Origin: Glandiceps talaboti
Lineage: Eukaryota > Hemichordata > Enteropneusta > Spengelidae
NCBI RefSeq assembly: GCF_964340395.1
Contig: NC_135549.1
Coordinates: 33,290,832-33,354,831, forward strand
Direction of reading: 5' to 3'
Length of the DNA stretch: 64,000 nt
The stretch's first letter is position 1; each line of letters opens with the position of its first letter. A model generated the notes under the pieces. The model was not told the DNA's origin. It saw only the letters and a program-made list of their open reading frames with translations, and did not search any database. The position numbers were made by a program, and so were the translations under genes. Shown here piece after piece: positions 11,173-21,129 of the stretch.

Positions 11173-11819
11173 AGGAAACATATCACTCAAAGCTTACTGC
11201 AGAAGTAATGACTTATTACAAAACATAAACACTAGCTAACAGCCAGCTGACATATAAATTATCATTATTCAAACATAACAACTATTACATATATACCCCA
11301 TGTCAAGACTCTACAGTAGGCTAGATATCAAAAATAGCGCAAATATTGCGTTGCCGCACAACTTCATGTTCAGGGCAATGATAGATATATAATTTTTTGA
11401 AGATTTAAAGTTGCAACCAAAACAAAATTTTCATACCTAATTTCCATCATCATAATCCAGCCATCCTATGTTGGAAGTGTACAAGACAAGTATAGCAACA
11501 TCCTAATCAAACTTTAAAGGGATGTGTCTACAAGGTTTTGTACTTCTTTATTTTTTAAAATCAATTTGGAACCAAGTCATACCAATGTAACAGGTTTATC
11601 TTTCTTGGTTTTCTTATTGTAATATTGTAAAAGCCAGCTACATTCAGTTTATATGGGTAGGTGATGAAACAGCTGTCTTACAATATATTACATAATCCAG
11701 TCATAAACCAAACTGGCCATGCTACAGGCTTTACCACCAGAGGAAATAGTAAAGTAAACATTATAGTTAATTAACAATGTACTGTTCTCACTGTGTCAGC
11801 TATTAATGAGGACAAATCC

Positions 11820-12620
11820 AGGGGGGGGACGATGCCAGTCACGTGACACGCTATCGCGTCAGCGCAATGAAGCTCATTCAGTATTGATACACTGTCGAGT
11901 GCACTTCCTGCCTACCCCTAGCACTGTGTACTGCTGGATACAAATTCGCTGTTGACAACAGATTGACAAGGTACGTACATTTTCACGTTTCATACGTTTT
12001 AAATTCGTCTTTCCTTTATTTTTGCCATCGTAATTTATTATGTGTACTGGTACCAAATCAGATCGAAAAGTATTCAGCGACGTGACCGTGTATACCGTAC
12101 CGTACGTGTACATGCCGGCCTGCAGTTCATTGTATTTGTAGTTCGGTACGGTAGGTCGCGGTCGCGTTTTTACCAAAATGAAAAAAGCACATGGATATTC
12201 CATTTTCTAGAATCAACTTCAAGGCAGCATTTGTTGGATACCTACATGTCCATTGATAATTAATGACTGTGATAGTTGTGACATTCAACGTCCAGCAAGC
12301 GACGTCTACGTCTGGTACGCTAGTGTGCAAGCTCGAGGTCAGATGATCAGTGCACTACGCCTGGCATAACGTACCGCACCCGGTCTAACGCCCATAAGTT
12401 TACGTTCTTTCTGGGTTCTCTGTCTTGCCATACTTACTGAAAAATGAAGTTTCACTCGTGTCGACAAGTAAACTATGTAGTTGTTTAACATTTTTACATG
12501 TATATTGTTTCAGATACGTGCTGTTCCCAGTGAAATGAAAGTGGTTGTGCCTTCGACGCATTTCTTGCAGAGAGTGTGAGGAGTACTCCCGCAAGAAATT
12601 TTATATGTGATCGCTGCATA
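11820..12620. other. CpG-rich island inside the Kv4 intron; possible promoter
   Basis: CpG dinucleotides are dense here compared with the CpG-poor surroundings (for example CACGTGACACGC, ATCGCGTCAGCGC, ACCGTACCGTACGTG, GGTCGCGGTCGCG). An E-box (CACGTG) lies at about 11840, and a plus-strand GACAAG|GTACGT near 11970 could be a splice donor. I see no recognisable protein. It could be the promoter and first exon of an unannotated transcript, or simply a younger insertion not yet depleted of CpG. The poly-G run at 11821 marks its left side. Confidence 0.3.
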
Positions 12621-12788
12621 ATGTATCCAGGGTGGCCCTAGTTATACGACAATGACACGAAAAAATGAATTATATAAAATAAAATAAAAATGTGAGATTT
12701 ACGGTGGTTTTTTTTGTATTTATAACAGCATTTCTGGCAAAGTGGTTTGTTCGAAAGTGTATGGTACTATTACTAGTACAACGTTACA

Positions 12789-13993
12789 TTAGGGGTAGAC
12801 CATTCGATATCCTGGGGGGGGGGCTTGGAAGATTGGTGGAGAGTCATTATTTTTTCCCCACCTGCTTGCCTGAGAATTATTTTTTTTCTCCTTCGCCTAT
12901 GCTGGCAACTTTTTTTTTCTTTGCTTCTTTGAGATATCCGGATTTTTTTTACGTCAACGTTGAATGCCTACATTTGTTGCCACAATTTTCTGTTTGGTTT
13001 TCACACAGGGTAATACAGAGGAGAGTAAAAAGATGCTGTTCTATCACACACAGATTTTATTTAGAAAACTACATATTTCATACATATTTGATTTTCAATT
13101 AAATAAACATCATTGACAGTTTTTATGCCATGGTATGATGACACACTGAAAATACAAATCGGAAACTTGATTGGTGAGCTCAGACATTTAGATAGACCGG
13201 TCAGTTTCTCCAGCTTGGGGGGATGGGGGGTGTCAGTGTTATTTTCCATTGGGCCAACAAAAAGTCACTGACCCCATGAATAAAGTTTCATAGCATCTGA
13301 CAGTAAGCTGTAGAGGAAGAGCTTTGAGACTGGAATATGTGTACCTCTTGTGTGTGTGTGTGTGAATGGGGGGGGGGGTCTAGGGCCCTGGAGGATTTTT
13401 ACTTCTAAAGGCAATGTTTAGGCCATTCACAGACACTTTCAGACAATAATTAAGTTCTTTTATAAACTATCCAATAGTGATAGTAATAGTATGAAGATTA
13501 CTGTTACAAAACAGTCAAGTTCACTTTTGCCCCAAAGTGCAAGATAAGTGAAGCACTGATTGTGAAACAGCCAAAAAATTACATATAACTAGTGTGGTAG
13601 CTAGGTAATACATGTATTATATGTATAATTGTATGTATAGTTATGTTTGAACCCTTACATGAAGTAATATTTAAACCATTCATGAAAGAAACAGAGACAA
13701 GAACAAATATATATATGTACCACAGGCTAACGAAACTGACTGGTCCCTGACGTGTTTGAAACTGTTTGTCATGATTTGACAAGTGTCCTGGTTGGAGAGG
13801 TACGAGCAGGTTGAACAGTATACTCAAACCTGTGCATCATTTCCCTATCAAGATATTTTTTTTTCTAGAAGCAGTGGTCCATCTTTTTTTTTTCCATCAC
13901 CCACTCATATCCGGATTTTTTTTCCACTTGGCATCTTTTTTCCCCCCGAAATCTTCCAAGCCCCCCCAGGTTATCAAATGGTCCACCCCTTAT
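12789..13993. mobile_element. 1.2-kb unit with long inverted arms (MITE-like or foldback)
   Basis: The left arm starts AGGGGTAGACCATTCGATA, runs into a G-run and GCTTGGAAGATT, and continues with T-rich sequence and ATCCGGATTTTTTT. The right arm, on the opposite strand, starts AGGGGTGGACCATTTGATAA, then G-run, GCTTGGAAGATTT, and ends at the same TCCGGAT motif. The arms are about 150 bp. The interior holds a second inverted-ended unit (13195-13745). No transposase frame is visible and no convincing target duplication was found. Confidence 0.6.
13195..13745. mobile_element. MITE-like unit with GACCGGTCAGTTTC ends
   Basis: The 14-bp ends GACCGGTCAGTTTC (13195-13208) and GAAACTGACTGGTC (13732-13745) are inverted with one mismatch. 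The interior from about 13440 matches a second copy at 47490-47936 over roughly 300 bp, ending in the same GAAACTGACCGGTC. The left part contains short G-runs (13215-13230, 13365-13378). Two copies with one shared end support mobility or segmental copying. Confidence 0.6.
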
Positions 13994-14479
13994 AGGAATA
14001 TGACGAGGCGTGCGTCGCCATCTTGAAATTAAGACAGTTTCGACTAGTCTTTGACGCTGCCGTATAGTCATTATTCGTGGAGCATTTAGTGGTGGCAAGA
14101 TATAACGTAAATATCATGAATCAAAATGTATAAATGTTGATTTTTTTCATTGAATACATGGTGTTCTTCTGTGAAAAAACCATCGGAAAATAGCGTTCGC
14201 CGAAAGCTCTGACTAAGTAGTTTGACCTGTCTCCTGCATTCGAACATAAATAATTTCACAACTGGACGTTTTTGATATTATTTAAGCAGTTTGGGATGAT
14301 GCTTTATAGCTTTACAACAAATGTGGAATTTATCTTGAGAAATTATTTACATATACACTCAAAATTCATTGAAAAACGGGAAATACTCGCTTGTACTAAG
14401 TTGTAGTGCAGCGGGGTCACGCTCTATTGTTCTAGGGGTCAAACCATATCACGTGGTAGGTATCGTGCCCCCCCTGGAC
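13994..14479. other. Intronic sequence, nothing recognised
   Basis: Moderately CpG-containing at 13998-14060, otherwise AT-rich. No gene or repeat end identified. Confidence 0.4.
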
Positions 14480-15178
14480 AAATCTACACATTCTCAACAA
14501 AGTTAAGCTCAATCTACTGGGTAATTTCAGAGTTGAAGATTTTTGAGGAAAAGCAATGACAAAGAATAACACTTCTAGAAACATCTCACCAAGTTTCAAA
14601 CTCATTCACTTAGTATTTTTTGAGATATAAGTTTTGACCAAAATTCACATTTTTACACCTTAATTCCATATCACTCATGGAATCATGGTATGCTTAACAT
14701 ATCTTCGTCCATACATCCCTAAATGCATTTCCATTAAATTTCAGCCCAATCTGCTCAGTGGTTTTGGAATTACAGATTTTTAACCAAAAAGACACATTTT
14801 CAGCCCTAATTTGCATATCACTGATGGAATCATCCCGTCATGAACAAATCTTACTTTACACCCCCTTAAGAATGTTCCCACCAAATTTCGCACCAATCTG
14901 CCCAGTAGTTTCTGAGTTTAAGTTTTTTGACCAAAAATCACATTTTTTGACCCAAAACCCACATCCCTGATGCAATCACTTTCATTTGAACAATTTCCCA
15001 ACTAGACACCAGAAGTAACATGACCACCAAATATCAAAGCAATCGGTCCAGCAGTTTTTTACTTTAAGTTGTTTACACACATACACACACACACACAGAC
15101 AGACAGACAGACAGACAGACCTACAGACACTTTGCCATGCCTATAGCACTACTGAACCTTTCAGTTCAGTTGTGCTAA
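14480..15178 (+). mobile_element. Family A element, 3' portion
   Basis: Internal tandem units of about 150 bp ('aatttgcatatcactgatggaatcat', 'aatctgctcagtagttttggaattac') are followed by (AC)n(AGAC)n at 15074-15120. The 3' stem-loop is TAGCACTACTGAAC-(cttTCA)-GTTCAGTTGTGCTA, then an A-run. The stem matches the motif TAGCACAACTG found at the 5' end of other copies. There is no coding capacity. Confidence 0.75.
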
Positions 15179-15714
15179 AAAAGGGGTTTGAAGGTGGTGA
15201 CATCATTTGCATAAAGAACAGCCCTTCTAGATATGTAATACCTTTGCTAATTATTGCAATTGTGTATTATCTTTATGAGCTGAATAATTACAACATTTGT
15301 TAACATTTGTCTCTATTCATAATCATGTACAAGGTTGTATTTGTACACCTATTATTACATCACCAGTTTGTTAACTCACTGGTGGGTCACAATCGATATT
15401 GAACACTCACTAAACTATCAGAGAGTTAATAAATCTTCATGGAAGATATAGCCCCCCCCCAAAAAAAAAAAAAGAAGAAGTATTTCTTGTAGTGACTACA
15501 ACAAGTTCTTTAGTTTGTACATTATGTCACAGGCTTTCATTTCAAAAAGGACAACTATGGCATATATGGCCTTTAAGGCAATCAAAAAGATACACTGACA
15601 ACACCTGAAAGGGTTGTTCATTTCTTATCTATTATGTGTAGATCCTTGACAATTTCAGGCACATTAGCATTAATATTTCTATTATCTTAATGATTTCAAA
15701 ATAGGAAGACATAG
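15179..15714. other. Intronic sequence; one copy of a 65-bp palindromic repeat
   Basis: 15368-15432 is repeated at 17380-17458 (shared CACAATCGATATTGAACACT and GAGAGTTAATAA), with TTAACTC/GAGTTAA ends. A C9/A14 homopolymer junction lies at 15452-15473. Otherwise nothing is recognised. Confidence 0.5.
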
Positions 15715-16012
15715 CTATTTAACCCTGAAGATGAAGGTCAAGGTCAAAAGTCGGTGTCATTAGAAAGCTCATAACTGATAACAACAATGAAGGCACTTGA
15801 ATAGGGTCTCTATCTGTTAAGCGTCAAGAGTTATCGGCCAAAATGTGAATATTTATAATGAATATGGCCGCCATTTTGCTGTTATCATGGGGTTGTGAAA
15901 CAAAGTAATGTGTATATGCAGACTATAGCATCTGACATTTGTACAAGGTTTGGTTGAAATCAGTCCATGCATATCAGAGATATACATACACACTTTGATT
16001 TGACACACACAT
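15715..16012 (+). mobile_element. Family B unit (3' end missing)
   Basis: The unit contains GAAGGTCAAGGTCAAAAGTC, 'gcacttgaatagggtctct', 'aatatggccgccattttgc' and 'tttggttgaaatcagtccatg'. It stops near 16012 where an unrelated GC-rich segment begins; a further family B unit resumes at 17086. Confidence 0.7.
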
Positions 16013-17085
16013 CCGGATAAGTTAGAAAACGAATGTTTAATGGAAATAAAATAATACTAAAGCAATAATACAAGACACGCATAACAAAGGCAAAGGTAAC
16101 TACATGTCAAATAAATCTAGCATAAACCAAAACCACTTTGGGCAGAGGGCACTACTGATCTGGTCGATGGCAAGATGGGTGAGTATGAATTGTGGTGCCA
16201 GTTGAGCAAGTTGGGGGCCTGTTGGAGGCCGAGCGATGCAAGTTGGAGGCGAATGGGGGCAGAAGTACGAAGTACGGTCCCCCAAAGTGCCATAGACCAG
16301 GTCAGTTGCCAAGAGGAGGTTGAAAGGGGTGGTGGTGGGAATGTGGAAAAGTGAATGGGGGCAGAAGTACGAAGTACGGTCCCCAAGACTGAGGGGTGGA
16401 AATGCCATGACCAGACCGAAGTACCCCCATGAGATGAGAGGTAGAATTTGTAATTTGTGCGAATTTGTAGTGTTTTAATGAGGTTTTTTACGGTTTTTTA
16501 ATGGCCGTCGAAATGAGTGGCCGTCAGCATCAGACTGAGGTCTGAGGTACGGCCACATCAACCGAAATGATGAAGTTTCACGGCCCAGGAGGACCGGGCT
16601 GGAGCCGGAGTCCGTGACTGGGAGGAAACAACGACTAGCCGAAATGAAGACACTTCCCGCCCTCAGAGGGCATAGTGCCCTACCGCCGAGGTGAAAGTGG
16701 CTACGCCGAAATGACACCAATCCACGAACCCAGCAAGGGAGGGGATGGGACCTCCACGGAACCGGAGGGGAAAGGGTGTCGGGGATCGAAATGCGTGAAC
16801 GGACAACAGCAGGGGGCGAGATGAAGGGATGAACCGCCGGCAAGTGTTGTTCATCACGCAGGACAAAAGGACAGCAGAGCTGCGCCCCTGAGGGGGCGAG
16901 TGCTGACTGGGGGAGTATGAGTGCATGTGGAGAAGTGTACTACAGCTATGATGGTAGCGAATTCTTGTGAAAGAATGAGGTGATAGGCAATACATGTGTG
17001 ACTGGTATGGTCTGTAAACAGAGGTTATGTAATTGCTAGGTGTGTACCTTCCTGTGTTGTCAAACACTTATTTAACAAGTTAAAT
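16013..17085 (-). mobile_element. Insert with GC-rich core; possible decayed retroelement
   Basis: The core (about 16480-16900) is far richer in G+C and CpG than the rest of the window. It contains recurrent CGAAATGA-like motifs at 16509, 16563, 16640, 16707 and 16787, spaced 54-80 bp. To its left the block GCAGAAGTACGAAGTACGG occurs twice (16260 and 16351). Open frames on the minus strand (e.g. 16475-16843) are Pro/Ser/Arg-rich and match no family I know. At 16020-16090 the minus strand reads like a retroelement 3' tail (TTATTTCCATTAAACATTCG). The insert sits between two family B units. Assignment as a transposable element is inference. Confidence 0.4.
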
Positions 17086-17376
17086 ATTGTACAATAACAT
17101 GGCTATTTATGAACTTGAAGATGGAGGTCAAGGTCAAAAGTCAATATGCCATTAAAAAGCTCATGATCGATAACATGGGTGAAGACACTTGTTGTTGTGA
17201 GGGTTGTAGAACCAAGTGACTTGCATATGCCCTCTATAACATCTGACATTTGTACCAGGTTTGGTTGAAATTGGCATGTGCATATTGGAGATACAGATGG
17301 ACACAGAAGAACAACGGAAGGACGGATGGGACCCAATGTAGTAGCCCCTGTCAGGCTTCACCCTTTGGGGCTAATA
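17086..17376 (+). mobile_element. Family B unit with intact 3' stem-loop
   Basis: GGAGGTCAAGGTCAAAAGTC at 17123 is followed by 'gaagacacttg', 'tttgtaccaggtttggttga', a GGACGGATGGGACCCAATG stretch, and the terminal stem TAGCCCC...GGGGCTAATAAG. The next base after CTAA is T. Confidence 0.75.
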
Positions 17377-17379
17377 AGT

Positions 17380-17458
17380 CACTCACTGGGGGGGGGGGGG
17401 GGGGGGGGGTCACAATCGATATTGAACACTCACTATGTACTATCAGAGAGTTAATAAT
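17380..17458. repeat. Palindromic 65-bp repeat copy with expanded 22-G run
   Basis: This is homologous to 15368-15432, but the short GGTGGG of that copy is replaced by an uninterrupted run of 22 G (17388-17409). The right part (CACAATCGATATTGAACACT...GAGAGTTAAT) is the same in both. Confidence 0.8.
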
Positions 17459-17694
17459 TGACTAAGGTTAGGGCATAAAGAGAAAGCTGACATTTGGTGT
17501 AAAGACATTTAAATGGAGTGTATGCACTCAACTCCTTGAGTTAACTTAACATAGAACAAACAATTTTGGTCATTTCACCTTGAAAATGTGTCAAGGTCAA
17601 AGGTCATGGTATCATAAAACAGTTCCTCATTGATAATGTGAGGTTAGACACTTAAATGGTGTCCATAGGTATCAAACTTTTGGAGAAATAACAG

Positions 17695-18082
17695 CAGTGT
17701 TGCAGCCAGCCTTTTGAAAGAGTGGGACATAGTGTCCCGAGACTTTCATTTTTCTGGGTCATCATAAATTGTTTTGGGACATTATGAAAAAGAGAGCCAA
17801 TAGCATTGTAGCACAACTGTACAGTTTTAAAAAATATTTACCCACATGCTTATCCATGCTAGATATTTGAATGATTATGCAATGCAATTGCCTATCCAAC
17901 CCTGTTGTTATCTATGCAATATACACGATCATTTAGCTGTTGCTATAGGTGTGGTCATGTTGCTAAACATATTTGGACAAAATTTTACTGTGGGTCATCA
18001 GTGACCTGTCACTTCCAAAATTGTGGGTCAGGTCCAAAAAATGTGTCAAATGACCCAAAAACCCCCTCTGGCTGCAACACTG
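17695..18082. mobile_element. hAT-like MITE, 388 bp, 15-bp perfect TIRs
   Basis: The ends are CAGTGTTGCAGCCAG and its exact complement CTGGCTGCAACACTG. The element is flanked on both sides by ATAACAG (17688-17694 and 18083-18089), a 7-bp visible target duplication that may be a slightly decayed 8-bp hAT duplication. Interrupted family B sequence gives the empty site. There is no coding frame. The centre (about 17805-17980) is a family A fragment. Confidence 0.85.
17800..17980 (+). mobile_element. Family A 5' fragment nested in the hAT-like MITE
   Basis: It starts with 'gccaatagcattgTAGCACAACTGTACAG', the 5' end shared with 34390, 44530 and 54510, and continues into one 'gctgttgctataggtgtggtcatgttgct' unit before breaking off near 17980. 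Confidence 0.75.
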
Positions 18083-18225
18083 ATAACAGGCAACAATGTG
18101 CTTTTCTATCACAAACATGGCCACCATTTTCTTAGGCCAGGGTTATGATATTAAGTGACATGCATATGCCTCACATAGTTGCGCCCAAGTCATGATTAAA
18201 ATATTATCACTTGGAAATGTTATAT

Positions 18226-18500
18226 TAAACAAGCGACCTATCGGTCAGAATAGCTCCGCTGGTTTTTTTTTTAATTTTATTTTTTATTTTGGTGACATGT
18301 AGAAGTGGTTCAGTTCTTCAGCTCTTTACTACTAGTATGCAGTTTTGTTTTAGCGATGCAATAAAGTGGTTAGTGGTTTCATATGATGTCTCACTATAAA
18401 ACACATTTTACACAGAAGTTGGTAATGTATTGTACTTTTATACCATAGTCACCATTTTATAACAAAAATCTAGTTATGAAAAATTGCACAAAATCTCAGA
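18226..18500 (+). repeat. Dispersed repeat, copy 1 (partner at 21670-21905)
   Basis: It shares CGACCTATCGGTCAGAATAG, 'catgtagaagtggttcagtt', 'tggtttcatatgatgtctca' and 'taccatagtcaccattttat' with 21670-21905. Between here and 18757 the sequence is AT-rich with nothing else recognised. Confidence 0.8.
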
Positions 18501-18757
18501 AAAAAATGACTGGGAAATGCACACAAGAAAAAGAAAAAAAAGAAGATTTTGAGGTTGGCTATAAATAATTCCAGTGTCTTACAGCTTTAACCCTGGAAAA
18601 TTTTAATGATGAATGAAATAAACTAGGGATCTAAAATAATTTTGAGGCAATTTGAATTTCAATTTTCTAACAAATTTACCAAGTCAACAACATTGAACTT
18701 GTACTAGTTGTAGTAGATATATATATAGGGAAGAAATGTATTAATCGCCATCTTAGT

Positions 18758-20820
18758 TTCCGTACGGCGACAATCCCCAAGTACCCGAAAGAGAGTCATT
18801 CTCAGCCATTGACAGGGTTCGACACTGGAGTAAAAAAGTCACTATCCCACAGGACTAGTAAAATTGATAACGTAGTAGTCCTGCAAAAAATCTGGAGGTC
18901 CTATCTTTAAGTGCTTTCGCTTGTTCACTTAGGCTCTTCATCTCTCTTAGTTTTTGCTCAACTTCTAATTCACATTTCCAAACCCCATATTTATTTCAAA
19001 CCGTGTGTTGTAATTGAACTGTCTATTTCTTTGTAGTTGTTTGTGCATCATCAACTCATTACTGTAATGTTATTCTCTTTTTTATGTTTTGGAGCTTCTT
19101 CTCTTTTTTGTTGCTTTCTGTGAGTAGTTTGTCTTAATTGGGGGGGGGGGGGTAATAAGATGTTATGTGGTCTTATTTCTAGCTCATAACATTTCTGGTA
19201 CACATTGATCTAACTATTGCATTTTTAAAAGACAAAAAATTACCTTCCCATGGAGCAAGTCTTTATAGTGTTGTCCTTAGTGCATATTAGAATGTATTTA
19301 CAACATAAAAATAAATAAATTTGAAGGTTACCAGCAGTTACAGCAAAATTTTGTTACTAATTACATGTACAAGTCACTTCGTCTATTTTCGTGTCTATGT
19401 ACTTCCGGGTTGACATAAATACAGTCGGCCCTATAATTACTAAGAAATGACAAAACCGTTCGCAAAATAAAGTTCAGGATTTTAATTTTTCAAACTGAAT
19501 ATCAATATCCACTACACATTCAATAACTGGTTTCGCGTATTTAGAAATGTGCCCCAAAACATGAACACGGAACACGGAACACGGAATCGTACCGTGTCAG
19601 TGTTACTAACTAAGTTAGCAGTTTCATTGTAGGCTGTAAGTTGTACCGGTAAAAAAAAACGATCATCACATCATGTAGGAAGTACAAAAACATAGAACAC
19701 GTTGTTTTCTTGCTGAATAAACTCACTGAAATAACAACACGGTCAAATCGCGTCTTCGATTTTGACAGCCACCATTGTTATGATTGAGCTTCACTTACTT
19801 CCGTTGAACGTGGCCAGTACAGTGTAGAGGCCAGCCTTACCCTTATTATACACAAATCATCGTACAACTAATTTTATTGGCTATAATATTAGCTACATTT
19901 GAAAGGTCTCACTTGATTGGCTCATCCTTCGCTATTCCCGTTTTCAAGAGACACCCCGCCAGAATAAAGTGCCACGTAGTACAGCAATGGCGCGAGATCG
20001 CCTGTTGGGCGACTTTCCCACCGGGTGTGCTTTTCGAAAACTACACAACACATGCTTTTATGACACGGAATCATAGAAAATCTACCCCGTTTCCAAACTA
20101 ATCGTAATTTTATCGCGAATAGACAACCGGAGTTGGTCAAAATAGCAAATTAAAAATCAAATGAATTTTACTATGACCGTGAATTCATCATATAGCCGGT
20201 GGTTTGAATTCTGAGCTCCCTACTAATATACCTATCACAGAAAGTTACTCGACTCGCGGGATAGCAGACTGCAGCGTGTACGTGCATGTCGAACCCTTGC
20301 TATACGTTACAGCATAGACCCTCCTGGTTACAGTGGTAACACTCGTTCATGTTCGATTACCTTTCATAAAGAAAACACAACGAAATGGTTGAAGTGATCT
20401 TTTTTTAAATTTCTTTTCATCACAAAAACAAAATCTGTGTGATCAAAAGTGTTGTAAACTAAACCAGAAAGAATTATCGGACTGGCTAAACTTCCCGCTG
20501 AACTGGAGTAAGGTCCAAGCATGGAAGTAGAACCCCAAGCATGGAATTCTACTTCCATGGTCCAAGCCTCGATAGTACGTGAGCAAATCGTCTCAAACTA
20601 GCGATACAACTTTCAAAATATAACTTGACATGTCTTCATTTGTTAGAGTTATACAATTCAAGACGGGTTTTCACTCGAAAGAAACAATTCTGTGAATAAT
20701 GACATTCTGAACGCAGCGATTTCTCGGACGATGCTAACACTGTAACGTACGGCTGGCAACGACTTGCTTCCGGGTTAGTCCCTCGTACATCCGGGTACTT
20801 GAGATTGTCGCCGTACGGAA
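18758..20820. mobile_element. 2.06-kb unit bounded by 30-bp terminal inverted repeats
   Basis: The left end is TTCCGTACGGCGACAATC plus CCCAAGTACCCG (18758-18787). The right end is its complement at 20792-20820, with one gap and one mismatch over 30 positions. The interior contains G-rich (19141-19152) and CpG-containing stretches. No recognisable transposase frame and no clear target duplication were found. The right arm on the minus strand has a frame reading VVVPYGDNLKYPDVRGTNPE that extends past the TIR, so the inverted repeat could also derive from a duplicated coding fragment. Confidence 0.55.
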
Positions 20821-21129
20821 CTACCACATCGGCAATTTTGACGCTGTAATTTTGCCACCAATATTGATCGTACAAAAACAAAACTCCATAAATGAACCAC
20901 AAAGTATTTTCCCTTTCAAAATGTGGTAATTTTAGAAAGAGTATTATCGTTTTTATTGACGACTGACTCTGTCACAAATCGTCCCATACACTTCAGTTCA
21001 CAGGCATTCAAACTTGATCATGAGGGAGGTGCATATACTGGAATGAACCATTCTGTAGGAGGGGTGGATGGAGAATTGGATTTGAAGTTTACAACCCTTT
21101 TTCGAACAAATATTTGTCATTTGGGCGCA
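20821..21129. other. Intronic sequence, nothing recognised
   Basis: Contains short open frames on both strands (for example plus 20923-21153) with no family resemblance. Confidence 0.3.

Larger units (their letters stand above)
17459..18225 (+). mobile_element. Family B unit interrupted by a hAT-like MITE
   Basis: The left half (17540-17694) carries GTCAAGGTCAAAGGTCATGG, 'gttagacacttaaatggtgtcc' and 'ggagaaataacag'. The right half resumes at 18083 with 'ataacaggcaacaatgtgcttttctatcac' and 'catggccaccattttc'. Undisturbed sister units at 46150 and 60780 read straight through this point. Confidence 0.75.

Noticed and set aside
16475-17067. Pro/Ser/Arg-rich minus-strand frames of 122 and 134 codons in the GC-rich block
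   Set aside because: GC-rich sequence lacks stop codons by chance; the two overlap in different frames and neither matches a known protein. Kept only as part of a possible element.
20636-20902. 88-codon minus-strand frame containing VVVPYGDNLKYPDV as a gene
   Set aside because: It overlaps one arm of the 30-bp inverted repeat and has no recognised homologue or splice context. PYGDN superficially resembles a channel filter but lacks the surrounding pore sequence.
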